Assembly (NCBI RefSeq): GCF_004114425.1
Contig: NZ_RDQF01000011.1
Location: 62,001-126,000, forward strand
Direction: 5' to 3'
DNA: 64,000 nucleotides
DNA from: Bradyrhizobium vignae
GTDB lineage: Bacteria > Pseudomonadota > Alphaproteobacteria > Rhizobiales > Xanthobacteraceae
Part shown: positions 43,167 through 52,453 of the stretch, one piece after another
How the letters are laid out: the number at the start of each line of letters is the position of its first letter
Position numbering within the stretch: the first letter of the stretch is position 1
The notes under the pieces: generated by a model
Seen by the model: the letters and a program-made list of their open reading frames with translations, nothing else
Databases searched by the model: none
Told to the model about the DNA's origin: nothing
Position numbers and translations under genes: made by a program

Positions 43167-43544
43167 ATGGCGGACGGACTCTCCGTTTTCCTGGTCGAAG
43201 ACGAGGCGTTGATCCGGATGATGATCGCCGACATGGTGGAGGAACTCGGCCACCACGTCGTCGCGGAAGCAGACAATGTGCGCGACGCCAGCGCCTTTGC
43301 CATGACCGCGCAATACGATCTGGCCATCCTCGACATCAATTTGATGGGCGTCTACGTCGATCCGGTCGCCGACTTGATCGAGCGTCGCGGAAAACCGTTT
43401 CTGTTCGCCACAGGCTACGGCCCGGAACTGCTGCCGTCCTTGCTCCGGCGCAGGCCGATCCTGCGCAAGCCGATCGCGATCGATCAGCTCAAGGCGATGA
43501 TCGATTCGATGTTTCCGGGAGCCCCGGACAAAGCTCAACACTGA
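43167..43544 (+). CDS. Single-domain response regulator
   Basis: The 125-residue receiver-only protein has VFLVEDEALIRMMI (acidic pocket), the phosphoacceptor Asp in LAILDINLMG (about residue 51), LFATGYG and the conserved Lys in ILRKPI. There is no output domain or adjacent histidine kinase. It may act as a phosphate sink or partner of a hybrid kinase elsewhere. A strong terminator follows. Confidence 0.9.
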   Translation: MADGLSVFLVEDEALIRMMIADMVEELGHHVVAEADNVRDASAFAMTAQYDLAILDINLMGVYVDPVADLIERRGKPFLFATGYGPELLPSLLRRRPILRKPIAIDQLKAMIDSMFPGAPDKAQH

Positions 43545-43554
43545 GCACCAACGA

Positions 43555-43582
43555 AAATGGCCGCCCCTCTGGGCGGCCATTT
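43555..43582. terminator. Bidirectional intrinsic terminator
   Basis: AAATGGCCGCCC, loop CTCT and GGGCGGCCATTT form a perfect 12-bp stem between the convergent response-regulator and small-protein genes. AAAA and TTT flank it. Confidence 0.88.
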
Positions 43583-43604
43583 GACGACGGAATTCGTCGC
43601 GCTC

Positions 43605-43766
43605 TCACATCAGGCCGGCGCCGAGGTCGATGCCGCGCGCCATCAGACCGAACGAGGCGACCACGCCCGTGCAGCAGAACAGCAAGATGGTCTTGAAGGA
43701 CGAATCGGCGAAACGCGTCTCGACGGCGGCCGGCATCGCGATAAGTGAAATCATGCTCATGTTCAT
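43605..43766 (-). CDS. Small single-pass membrane protein (53 aa)
   Basis: The start at 43766 (MNMSMISLIAMPAAVETRFA) follows a strong purine-rich ribosome-binding site (AAGGGGGGA). A hydrophobic helix covers about residues 24-42 (TILLFCCTGVVASFGLM). Together with the adjacent terminator these support a real small gene. No function is recognised. Confidence 0.65.
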   Translation of the reverse strand: MNMSMISLIAMPAAVETRFADSSFKTILLFCCTGVVASFGLMARGIDLGAGLM

Positions 43767-43903
43767 TCCCCCCTTGTTGATCCTGAATTGCATCAGGTGA
43801 GGGAACCTTTAGAGCAAAAAGTTTGACATGAGATTGCGAGGCGTCGTTAACGGAATCGGAAACGAATCCCGCGTTCTCAGCGGGCGCGACCGGATTGCAA
43901 GCC

Positions 43904-44107
43904 TCAGTTGCGACCGTTCCTCAGCACCATGGCGATGGTGTGAGCCGTCATGGCCGCGCGATCCGAAGCGCGCTGCGCAGCCAGCCGGTCACGGGCCTTT
44001 TCCTCGATCAGGAGTTCGATCAGGGCCAACCGCTTGTCTTCGCTGTCGGCTTCGCGCAACAGGCGGTGATAGCGGTGATAGTCGAAACCGAAATCCTGTT
44101 TACGCAT
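43904..44107 (-). CDS. Small hypothetical charged protein (67 aa)
   Basis: The 67-residue protein MRKQDFGFDYHRYHRLLREA continues with a helical charged stretch SEDKRLALIELLIEEKARDRLAAQR. No membrane segment or known domain. Helical amphipathic composition suggests a small regulatory or adaptor protein (inference). It is downstream of glk on the same strand, separated by about 147 bp. Confidence 0.6.
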   Translation of the reverse strand: MRKQDFGFDYHRYHRLLREADSEDKRLALIELLIEEKARDRLAAQRASDRAAMTAHTIAMVLRNGRN

Positions 44108-44254
44108 GTCACGCCCCCGCAACTACGCCACACACGATGAGATTGTTTCTCATCTGAGATGTGTACGCAAGCGCGTTCCTGCCTGGAACCGGGCGCCCGC
44201 AGAAATCTGCTGTGAATTACCGTCGCCCGTGAGCGGCAAAGAGCGAACGGCCCG

Positions 44255-45232
44255 TCAATCCGAAGTGTGGTCGGCAAACATCTTCAGGCCGACGAAGCTC
44301 GCATCAGGCTTGATCACGAGCCTGGTCGGGATGTTGCGCAGATAATCCTGGAAGCGTCCCTTCGCTTCAAAGCGCGCCCGGAACGCGGAGGCCGCAAGGA
44401 ATTCGTGAAAGCGCGGCACGATTCCGCCGGCGATATAGACGCCACCGCGGGCTCCGAAGGTCACCGCGAGATTGCCGGCGACCGAGCCAAGGATGGCGCA
44501 AAACATCTCCAGCGTCGCGCGGCTGACGGGACAACTGCCCTCCAGCGCGGATTTGGTGATGGCCGCGGCATCGCGATGCGGCACCTGGACGCCATCGATC
44601 TCAGCCAACGCTTCGTAGAGATTCTGCAGCCCGGAACCCGAGAGTGCGCCACGCTCGATGGAGACATGGCCGAGGCGTCGGCGCAAGCACGCAATCACAC
44701 GTTCCTCGCGCTCGTTCTCAGCCGGCAGGGTCGCGTGCCCGGCCTCAGTGACGACGGCCAGTCGCGCGCCATGGCGTTCAATCAGACAGGAGACACCAAA
44801 ACCGGTTCCTGGCCCGACCACCAGCAACGGCTCTCCGGGCAAGCCATCGCCTCCGCCCAGCGGGAGGAGGTCGGCAGGTTGCAAGGCGGGCAGGGACCAA
44901 GCCACCACCTCGAAGTCGTTCAGCACATGGACGCTGTCGAAGCCGAGCGCGGGCTGCAGCTCGTTGCCGTCGATGACCCAGGGGCTGTTGGTCATGACGC
45001 AGCGGTTGTTGGTGACGGGACCCGCCACCGCCAGCACTGCTCTTTTGGGCTGATCGCCGCCCGACCGGCGCGCCAGGACGTCCGCGATGGCTTCGCGGAC
45101 GGTCGGAAAGTCGGCGACCTTCACATAATCGATATCGATCGGTCCGGTCTGATCGCTCAGGCTCAGTGCGAAGCGCGCATTGGTGCCGCCGATATCGGCG
45201 AGAAGAATCTTTCCTGTCCTGCCGATGCCCAT
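44255..45232 (-). CDS. glk: Glucokinase
   Basis: The 325-residue ROK-independent glucokinase phosphorylates glucose with ATP. It has the phosphate-1 motif LLADIGGTNARFALS at the N-terminus, AVAGPVTNNRCVMTNSPW with the glucose-contact residues, VHVLNDFEVVAWSLPAL with the catalytic Asp, and GPGTGFGVSCL. The C-terminal GGVYIAGGIVPRF is typical. The start at 45232 directly precedes the conserved N-terminus; an upstream ATG at 45301 is less likely. Confidence 0.93.
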   Translation of the reverse strand: MGIGRTGKILLADIGGTNARFALSLSDQTGPIDIDYVKVADFPTVREAIADVLARRSGGDQPKRAVLAVAGPVTNNRCVMTNSPWVIDGNELQPALGFDSVHVLNDFEVVAWSLPALQPADLLPLGGGDGLPGEPLLVVGPGTGFGVSCLIERHGARLAVVTEAGHATLPAENEREERVIACLRRRLGHVSIERGALSGSGLQNLYEALAEIDGVQVPHRDAAAITKSALEGSCPVSRATLEMFCAILGSVAGNLAVTFGARGGVYIAGGIVPRFHEFLAASAFRARFEAKGRFQDYLRNIPTRLVIKPDASFVGLKMFADHTSD

Positions 45233-45508
45233 GGCCCTGCGGCTTCCGCGGCCCTGGCGGCCCTCGGGAACCTTCGCCTCCGTTCCTGATCCGATCCGCA
45301 AACGCGGACGGTCTGAGGATCCTCGCTTGGTTGTTCCTAGTCAACACGGATAAGGTCAAACCGTTGCATCCTGGACGACCTTGTCCATCAGCGTCCATCA
45401 GCGCGGTATCGCCGCACGCGGTCTGTGGTTGCGAAGCTGCGCCGGAAGATCGACATTGGGAGGGGGCGTCCGGTGCTCGACACCGGGCGGCTCGAACGGG
45501 ACCTTGCG

Positions 45509-46135
45509 ATGAAGATTTCCGACCGCGACGTGCTGCTGGTGATCGACGTACAGAACGATTTCTGTACCGGTGGAGCGCTTGCCGTTCCCAGCGGCGAAAA
45601 GGTCGTCCCCGCCATCAATCGGATCGCCCAAAAATTCACCAATGTAGTACTGACCCAGGACTGGCATCCGCGCGACCACGTCTCGTTCGCGTCGAACCAT
45701 GTTGGCAAGCAGCCGTTCCAGGCGATCGAGCTCGACTACGGCCGGCAGGTGTTATGGCCAGCGCATTGCGTGCAAGGCACGGCGGGGGCTGAATTTCATC
45801 GCGATCTCGACGTGACCCGGGCGAGCCTCGTGGTGCGCAAGGGCTTTCGCCGTGGCATCGATTCCTATTCGGCGCTGTTCGAGAACGACCATCGGACGCC
45901 GACCGGACTGCTCGGTTATTTGCGCGAACGCGAGCTGAAGACCGTCTTCGTCGCCGGTCTGGCGCTGGACTTCTGCGTCCGCTTCTCGGCGGAGGATGCG
46001 CGCAAGGCGGGGTTGGAGGTGGCCGTCATCGAGGATGCCTGCCGAGGCATCGATCTCGACGGCTCGGTGGCCGCGACCCATCAAAGCTTTCGGGATCTCG
46101 GGATCGCCGTCGTCAGCCTCGAGGCTTTCCTGTGA
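45509..46135 (+). CDS. pncA: Nicotinamidase/pyrazinamidase
   Basis: The 208-residue isochorismatase-fold hydrolase converts nicotinamide to nicotinate for NAD salvage. The catalytic Asp is in VIDVQNDFCTGGALAV, metal ligands in TQDWHPRDHVSFA, the Lys in VVRKGFRRGIDSYSAL and the nucleophile Cys in GLALDFCVRFSAEDA. The ATG at 45509 begins the conserved region. It is 16 bp upstream of a PhaC-like gene and about 1.3 kb from nadE, so NAD metabolism genes cluster here. Confidence 0.93.
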   Translation: MKISDRDVLLVIDVQNDFCTGGALAVPSGEKVVPAINRIAQKFTNVVLTQDWHPRDHVSFASNHVGKQPFQAIELDYGRQVLWPAHCVQGTAGAEFHRDLDVTRASLVVRKGFRRGIDSYSALFENDHRTPTGLLGYLRERELKTVFVAGLALDFCVRFSAEDARKAGLEVAVIEDACRGIDLDGSVAATHQSFRDLGIAVVSLEAFL

Positions 46136-46151
46136 GGACATCGAGGTAGCC

Positions 46152-47267
46152 ATGGTGGAAAAGACCGCCAAACAGACACGCGGATCAGGGCATGCTGCTG
46201 ATGATCCGCGGCTGTGGCCGTTTGCGGCAGCGCAGCTTGCCATGGACGCCTGCTTCTGGTGGCTGGATCGTGGACCCGCGGAGCCGCGTGACAGCAGCCT
46301 GGCATGGACGACACCCAACAGCGTTGCATTGGAGCTCGCAACAATGCAGCTGCGCGATTGCTCGCAGATTCGGTCCGGCCAGCCGGCGCTGGTCTGCGCG
46401 CCCTATGCGCTGCATCGGGCCCTGATCGCCGATTTCGCCCCGGGCCACAGCGTGGTGCAGTCATTGCAGAATGGCGGTATCGACCGGGTCTATCTCACCG
46501 ACTGGCGGTCGGCGACATCAGACATGCGCTATCTCTCGATCGACAGCTATCTCGGCGATCTCAACGTCGCCGTCGACGAGATCGGCGCGCCGGTCGATCT
46601 CGTCGGGCTCTGCCAAGGCGGATGGCTGTCGCTGCTCTACGCGGCGCGCTTTCCGGCCAAGGTGCGGCGGCTGGTCCTGGTCGGCGCTCCCGTGGACCTG
46701 TCGATCGATTCCTCGCTCTCCCGGCTCGCCCGCAACGCGCCCGGGATGGTCTACGACCAGCTCGTCGCGCGCGGCGGCGGCAATGTCAGCGGCGAGGAGA
46801 TGCTGCGCTTCTGGTCCAAAGCGCCTGATGACGACGACATCGTAGCGGCCTTGCAGCGGGATCTCTCGGATGAGCAGGGAACGGCGCTGCTCGCGCGCTT
46901 CGACCGCTGGAATGCCGAGACGCTCAATCTGCCGGGCACCTACTATCTCGAGATCGTCAATGGGATTTTCCGGGAGAACATGATTGCCCGCGACGATTTC
47001 GTCGCACTCGGCCGCCCGGTTCGTCTGAAGGACGTCAAGTCGCCGATCTTCCTGCTCGCCGGGCTCGACGACGAAGTGGTGCCGGCGACGCAAGCGCTTG
47101 CCACCGCCCGGCTTGTCGGCACGCCGCCGGCCTTCATTGCGGCGGCTTCCGAGCCGAGCAACCATCTCGGCCTGTTCATGGGCGCGCGCACCCACGCGCA
47201 TGCCTGGCCCCGGATCGCCGAATGGCTGCGCGAGGATCTGTCCGGTGTGCTGGCCCGCAGCGCCTGA
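46152..47267 (+). CDS. PhaC-like alpha/beta hydrolase with cysteine nucleophile
   Basis: The 371-residue alpha/beta-hydrolase resembles short polyhydroxyalkanoate synthase-type proteins. The nucleophile elbow is GLCQGGWLS, with Cys instead of Ser as in PHA synthases. The acid is probably Asp in LAGLDDEVVPATQ and the base His in PSNHLGLFMG. PNSVALELATMQLRDC near the N-terminus also fits. It lacks the long N-terminal domain of class I PhaC. It follows pncA by 16 bp, and a link to NAD metabolism is not obvious. Confidence 0.78.
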   Translation: MVEKTAKQTRGSGHAADDPRLWPFAAAQLAMDACFWWLDRGPAEPRDSSLAWTTPNSVALELATMQLRDCSQIRSGQPALVCAPYALHRALIADFAPGHSVVQSLQNGGIDRVYLTDWRSATSDMRYLSIDSYLGDLNVAVDEIGAPVDLVGLCQGGWLSLLYAARFPAKVRRLVLVGAPVDLSIDSSLSRLARNAPGMVYDQLVARGGGNVSGEEMLRFWSKAPDDDDIVAALQRDLSDEQGTALLARFDRWNAETLNLPGTYYLEIVNGIFRENMIARDDFVALGRPVRLKDVKSPIFLLAGLDDEVVPATQALATARLVGTPPAFIAAASEPSNHLGLFMGARTHAHAWPRIAEWLREDLSGVLARSA

Positions 47268-47407
47268 GCTCGCCAGCGCTGGACAGGCCGTCTTGCAAAT
47301 CCGGTATGCATGACGGCGGATGGCTCGCACGGGACCCTGTCGATGGGCTACATATGGTCCGGAGCTGACGGCTTCGGCAGCGAAGAGATTCAAGGGTACT
47401 GCGCTCG

Positions 47408-49441
47408 ATGACTTTCCATTCGATCTACGCTCACGGATTTGCGCGCGTGGCGGCCTGTGTCACCACGTCCCATGTCGCCGATCCCACGGCCAACGCCAAG
47501 GCTGTCCTGGCCGCCGCCGATGCCTGCCACGAGCAGTCGGTGGCAGTTGCCGTTTTTCCTGAGCTCTGCCTGTCCGGCTATGCGATCGAAGATCTTGTGA
47601 AGCAGGATTCGCTGCTCGATGCGGTCGAGCGCGGGCTCGCCGCGATTGTTGAGGCCTCCGCCGGGCTGATGACGGTGCTGATCGTCGGGGCGCCGCTACG
47701 CTTTGGTCATCGCATCTACAATTGCGCCGTCGTTATTCACCGCGGCAACATCCTCGGTGTGGTGCCCAAGAGCTACCTGCCGACCTATCGCGAGTTCTAC
47801 GAGGGACGGCATTTCGCCTCCGGCGCCGGCATCGCCGGAGAGACGATCGCCTTCGCCGGCCTGCACGCGCCGTTCGGCGTGGATCTCCTGTTCGCCGCTG
47901 AGGACGTTCCGGGCCTCACCATCGGCGTCGAGATCTGCGAGGACATGTGGATCCCGGTGACGCCGGCCTCCGAGCTCGCACTCGCGGGCGCAAGCGTGCT
48001 GATCAATCTTTCGGGCAGTCCGATCACGATCGGCCGGGCCCGCTCGCGCGCGCTGCTGTGCCAATCGACGTCGGCGCGCTGCCTCGCGGCCTACGTCTAT
48101 TCCGCCGCCGGGGCAGGGGAATCCACCACCGATCTCGCCTGGGACGGCCAGACCTCGATCTACGAGAATGGCGTGCTGCTGGCCGAGGGCGAGCGATTCC
48201 GGCAGGGCGGCCAGATCACATATGCCGATGTCGATCTCGACCTGCTCAGGCAGGAACGCGCGCTGATGGGAACGTTCGACGACAACCGTCGGCAGCGCGA
48301 GGCGTTTTTCCGCAAGGTGACATTTGCCCTGAATCCGCCGGCGGCCGATATCGGCTTCCTGCGCAAGGTCGAGCGATTCCCTTTCGTGCCGAGCGACGAG
48401 AGCCTGCTCGAGCAGGATTGCTACGAGGCCTACAACATCCAGGTCGCCGGACTCGTGCAGCGCATGCGCGCGACCGGTACCAAGCGCGTCGTGATCGGCG
48501 TATCCGGTGGCCTCGATTCCACCCACGCGTTGATCGTCGCCGCCAAGGCGATCGACCTGCTCGGCCTGCCGCGTGAGAACATCCTTGCCTACACCATGCC
48601 CGGCTTTGCCACCGGCAGCGAGAGCAAGACCAACGCTCTGGCGCTGATGCAGGCGCTGCACACGAGCTGGCAGGAGCTCGACATCCGGACCACCGCGACC
48701 CAGATGCTGAAGGACATCGGCCACCCCTTCGGCAAGGGCGAGAAGGTCTATGATGTCACGTTCGAGAACGTGCAGGCGGGCCTTCGCACGGACTATTTGT
48801 TCCGGCTTGCCAACCATCACGGCGGCATCGTCATCGGAACCGGCGATCTCTCCGAGCTCGCGCTCGGCTGGTGCACCTATGGCGTCGGCGACCAGATGGC
48901 GCACTACAACGTCAATGCCGGCGTGCCGAAGACGCTGATCCAGCATCTGATCCGTTGGGTGATCTCCTCGAAGCAGTTCAGTGACGACGTCAACCGGACG
49001 CTTGGCTCGATCCTGGCCGCTGAAATCTCGCCCGAGCTCGTGCCGGTGCAGCCCGGCGAGAAACCGCAGAGCACGGAAGCGTCCGTTGGGCCTTACGAGC
49101 TGCAGGATTTCAACCTGTTCTATACGCTGCGCTTCGGCATGCGGCCGTCCAAGATCGCCTTCATGGCGCTACAGGCGTGGAAGGACGCCGAGAAGGGCGA
49201 ATGGCCGCCGGCTTTTCCGAGCGACCGGCGCAGGGCCTATGATCTGCCGGAGATCCGCCGCTGGCTGGAAGTGTTCCTGCGCCGCTTCTTCGCCTTCAGC
49301 CAGTTCAAGCGCTCGGCCATGCCGAACGGGCCGAAGGTCTCGGCCGGCGGCTCACTGTCGCCGCGCGGCGACTGGCGCGCGCCGTCGGATTCGAGTGCGG
49401 CCGCTTGGCTCGAGGATCTGGAGCGGAACGTTCCGAACTGA
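47408..49441 (+). CDS. nadE: Glutamine-dependent NAD+ synthetase
   Basis: The 677-residue enzyme has two domains. The N-terminal nitrilase/amidase domain has the Glu in FPELCLSGYAIEDL, Lys in PKSYLPTYREFYEGRHF and Cys in GVEICEDMWIP. The C-terminal ATP-dependent synthetase carries the PP-loop GVSGGLDSTHALIVA and IGTGDLSELALGWCTYG. It converts deamido-NAD to NAD using glutamine ammonia. The length matches the long actinobacterial/alphaproteobacterial NadE type. Confidence 0.96.
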   Translation: MTFHSIYAHGFARVAACVTTSHVADPTANAKAVLAAADACHEQSVAVAVFPELCLSGYAIEDLVKQDSLLDAVERGLAAIVEASAGLMTVLIVGAPLRFGHRIYNCAVVIHRGNILGVVPKSYLPTYREFYEGRHFASGAGIAGETIAFAGLHAPFGVDLLFAAEDVPGLTIGVEICEDMWIPVTPASELALAGASVLINLSGSPITIGRARSRALLCQSTSARCLAAYVYSAAGAGESTTDLAWDGQTSIYENGVLLAEGERFRQGGQITYADVDLDLLRQERALMGTFDDNRRQREAFFRKVTFALNPPAADIGFLRKVERFPFVPSDESLLEQDCYEAYNIQVAGLVQRMRATGTKRVVIGVSGGLDSTHALIVAAKAIDLLGLPRENILAYTMPGFATGSESKTNALALMQALHTSWQELDIRTTATQMLKDIGHPFGKGEKVYDVTFENVQAGLRTDYLFRLANHHGGIVIGTGDLSELALGWCTYGVGDQMAHYNVNAGVPKTLIQHLIRWVISSKQFSDDVNRTLGSILAAEISPELVPVQPGEKPQSTEASVGPYELQDFNLFYTLRFGMRPSKIAFMALQAWKDAEKGEWPPAFPSDRRRAYDLPEIRRWLEVFLRRFFAFSQFKRSAMPNGPKVSAGGSLSPRGDWRAPSDSSAAAWLEDLERNVPN

Positions 49442-49969
49442 TCGGGCGGCGTTGGAGGAGGGACGATCTGACATCCGCCGGGGAAAAGATCAGCGTGACG
49501 TTCATGGCGCGGCTGACGCTGAAGGATGCGATGTGAGCTGACGCTCATCTCGAGCTGCTTCATGGCAGGCATGTGGGCTGAGGCATATGCTGGGACGCCC
49601 CGTGCTGATGGAAAGCGCGAGGTCCGGAGTGCCTAGGAGTCCGGACCTCGTCACCTTGCCCCAGCCTTCAATCCCCGCCCCATGTGGTCCCCCAACCCCA
49701 TGTTGCGCGATCGGAGGTGATGCCCGTGGAGTGGCCGCCGATCGATGTCGCGCGATGTACGCGAAGGCCGGTTAGGATTCCATCCCGGATCACTACGGAC
49801 ATGAATACCGCTTGCCATCTGTTCATTCTGCGTCGGTCGCCATCGCAGATCTGCAGCGCGCGACCGACGGGATGTCCACATCCCATCGGGACCTCGCAAC
49901 CTGCATTTCACGGGCCTGTCATTGAAGTGGTCTAGCGCTGCTGCCGTCATCACGGCCAGGGAGCATGCC
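49442..49969. other. Intergenic stretch with hairpin and possible gene remnant
   Basis: This 530-bp segment holds a 10-bp hairpin, GAGGTCCGGA (49619-49628) with TCCGGACCTC (49640-49649). A minus-strand reading frame of 72 codons (49668-49886) includes VVIRDGILTGLRVHR and ATWGWGTTWGGD; it has protein-like character but is unidentified. No promoter element was confidently recognised. Confidence 0.4.
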
Positions 49970-50785
49970 ATGTCGAAGCCGGTGTTGGGCGCCGCATTAT
50001 CCATCAAATCGATCCCCGCGCATCGCGATTGGCTTCTCGAACGGCAGCGCGATCTGGAAATCCAGGACTTCTTCCGTGCCGATCTGCTCGAGAGCGACTG
50101 GCGCGCGACCGCCGGCGAGATCAAGCAGATGCTCGCCGGTTACACCGGCCGGCTCGGCATCCATGGCCCGTTCTGGGGCTTCAAGATCGACAGCCATGAT
50201 CCCATGATCCGTCAGGCGGTGACCAAGCGCCTGCTCCAGGGGCTGGACGCCGCCGAGTTCCTCGGCGCAACGCAGATGGTGATCCATTCGCCGTTCACGA
50301 CCTGGGACCACAACAATCTCGATCTCTATCCCGACAATCGCGGCAATCTCGTCGAACGCGTCAAGGCGACGCTCGCCGAGGTGATCGCGCGCGCCGAAAC
50401 CATCGGCTGCGAAATCGTCATCGAGAACATCGAGGACAAGGATCCGCGCGACCGCGTGCGCCTTGCCAAGGCGCTCGAAAGCAGCAAGGTCCGCGTCTCG
50501 CTCGACACCGGCCACGCCAATTACGCGCATGTCTCCACCGGAGCGCCGCCGGTCGACTATTACGTCGAGACCGCCGGCGACATGCTGACGCATGTGCACC
50601 TGCAGGACACCGACGGCTTTGCCGACCGGCACTGGGCGCCGGGCGAAGGCAATATCCCCTGGATCGCCGTGTTCCGCGCCCTTGGCCGGCTGACGTCCAA
50701 CCCGCGGCTCATCCTCGAGCTCCGTAACCACGACGACATCCGGAAGGGCGCCGCGCATCTCGCCGCGCTCGGTCTCGCTGAATAG
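49970..50785 (+). CDS. Sugar phosphate isomerase/epimerase family TIM-barrel protein
   Basis: This 271-residue protein of the AP-endonuclease 2/xylose-isomerase-like family has LGIHGPFWGF, QMVIHSPFTTWDHNN, IVIENIEDKDPRDR, VSLDTGHANYAH and THVHLQDTDGFADRHWAPGEG, supplying the His/Glu/Asp metal ligands. Members isomerise or epimerise sugars or related compounds. The ATG at 49970 follows CAGGGAG. It is the first gene of an operon with a Dpp/Opp-type importer, 29 bp before the binding protein, and likely acts on the imported compound. Confidence 0.86.
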   Translation: MSKPVLGAALSIKSIPAHRDWLLERQRDLEIQDFFRADLLESDWRATAGEIKQMLAGYTGRLGIHGPFWGFKIDSHDPMIRQAVTKRLLQGLDAAEFLGATQMVIHSPFTTWDHNNLDLYPDNRGNLVERVKATLAEVIARAETIGCEIVIENIEDKDPRDRVRLAKALESSKVRVSLDTGHANYAHVSTGAPPVDYYVETAGDMLTHVHLQDTDGFADRHWAPGEGNIPWIAVFRALGRLTSNPRLILELRNHDDIRKGAAHLAALGLAE

Positions 50786-50814
50786 TCGGATCGGAAAGGG
50801 CAGGGGTCATCATC

Positions 50815-52452
50815 ATGAGCAAGCTCACCCGTCGCACCATCCTGACGTCCGGTGGTGCCGCCGCCGGCACATTGCTGCTGCCGCGCTTTGCGATCGCGCA
50901 AGGCGACAACCGTCCGTCGGTGACGATCGCCGTGCAGAAGGTTACCAATGCGAACGTGCTCGACGTGCTGCGCGAGCAATCCAATGTCGGCGAGCGCGTG
51001 TTCTTCTCCTCGATCTGGGAAGGCCTGATCTCCAAGAATTGGCGCGGCAATCTGGAAGCCGTGCCTGGCCTTGCGACCGAATGGCACCGCATCGACGATC
51101 AGACCGTCGAGGTGAAACTGCGACAGGGCGTTAAATTCCACAACGGCGACGAGCTGACGGCGGAAGACGTCGTCTTCACCTTCAGCCGCGAGCGCATGTT
51201 CGGCGAGACCGAGGCCAAGAGCCGCTCCACCATCCAGGCCTTTGAGAAAATCCCGACGCCGCGCCCGGGCAAGGAGCTGCCGCCGGATGTGCCGGCCGTC
51301 GCCCGCCGGATCTGGCCCGACCTCGTGCGCGTCGATGCCGTCGACAAGTACACCGTGCGCTTCTACAACGCGACGCCCGATGTCACGATCGAGGGCCGGC
51401 TGTCGCGCTACGGCTCCGACATCATGAACCGCCGCGCCTGGGAAGAGTCCGCCAGCTATCTCGACTGGGCGCGCAAGCCGATCACGACGGGTCCGTACAG
51501 GGTCGTCGAGCTCAAGCCCGACGTGTCGCTGACCCTCGAAGCGCATGACGAATATTGGGGCGGCCGCCCGCCGCTCAAGCGCATCCGTTTCCTCGAAGTG
51601 CCTGAAGTCGCGAGCCGCATCAACGGTCTCTTGTCGGGCGAATACCAGTTCGCCTGCGACATCCCACCGGACCAGATCGCCGGCATCGAGAAGAACGCCG
51701 CGTTCGAAGTGCAGGGCGGCACCATCCTCAATCACCGGCTGACCGTGTTCGACAAGAACCACGCCGTGCTCGCCAACCCGCTTGTCAGGCGTGCCTTCAC
51801 CCACGCGATCGACCGCCAGGCCATCGTCGACAGCCTGTGGGCCGGCCGCACCCGCGTGCCGAAGGGGCTGCAGTGGGAATTCTACGGCGACATGTTCAAT
51901 GCCGACTGGAACGTGCCGGCCTACGATCCCAAGCTCGCGCAGGATCTGTTGAAGCAGGCGGGCTACAAGGGCGATCCGATTCCCTATCGCCTGCTCAACA
52001 ACTACTACACCAACCAGGTCGCGACCGCGCAGATCCTGGTCGAGATGTGGAAGTCGGTCGGGCTCAACGTGCAGATCGAGACCAAGGAGAACTGGTCGCA
52101 GATCATGGAGCGTGCGCCGACCCGCGCCGTGCGCGACTGGTCGAACTCGGCCGCGTTCAACGATCCGGTGTCCTCGCTGGTCGCCCAGCACGGCCCGAAC
52201 GGCCAGCAGCAGCAGATCGGCGAATGGACCAATGTCGAGCTCAACAAGCTCTCGGAGTTCCTGGAGACCTCGACCGACCGCGCCGCCCGCAGGAAGGCAT
52301 TCCACCGCATGCTCGAGATCGCCGAGCGCGAAGATCCCGCCTACACGGTGCTGCACCAGAACGCGACCTTCACGGCCAAGCCGAAGTCGATCAAGTGGAA
52401 GGCGGCGCCCGCCTTCGCGATGGATTTCCGCGCCGGCAATTTCGAGGCCTGA
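50815..52452 (+). CDS. ABC transporter substrate-binding protein, family 5
   Basis: The 545-residue exported protein starts with a Tat-like signal (LTRRTILTSGGAAAGTLLLP). The SBP_bac_5 features are LATEWHRIDDQTVEVKLRQG, KFHNGDELTAEDVVFTFSRE and GPYRVVELKPDVSLTLEAHD. Family 5 proteins bind peptides, but also glycosides or opines. The isomerase partner favours a sugar-containing ligand (inference). The next gene begins 1 bp after its stop. Confidence 0.9.
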   Translation: MSKLTRRTILTSGGAAAGTLLLPRFAIAQGDNRPSVTIAVQKVTNANVLDVLREQSNVGERVFFSSIWEGLISKNWRGNLEAVPGLATEWHRIDDQTVEVKLRQGVKFHNGDELTAEDVVFTFSRERMFGETEAKSRSTIQAFEKIPTPRPGKELPPDVPAVARRIWPDLVRVDAVDKYTVRFYNATPDVTIEGRLSRYGSDIMNRRAWEESASYLDWARKPITTGPYRVVELKPDVSLTLEAHDEYWGGRPPLKRIRFLEVPEVASRINGLLSGEYQFACDIPPDQIAGIEKNAAFEVQGGTILNHRLTVFDKNHAVLANPLVRRAFTHAIDRQAIVDSLWAGRTRVPKGLQWEFYGDMFNADWNVPAYDPKLAQDLLKQAGYKGDPIPYRLLNNYYTNQVATAQILVEMWKSVGLNVQIETKENWSQIMERAPTRAVRDWSNSAAFNDPVSSLVAQHGPNGQQQQIGEWTNVELNKLSEFLETSTDRAARRKAFHRMLEIAEREDPAYTVLHQNATFTAKPKSIKWKAAPAFAMDFRAGNFEA

Positions 52453-52453
52453 C

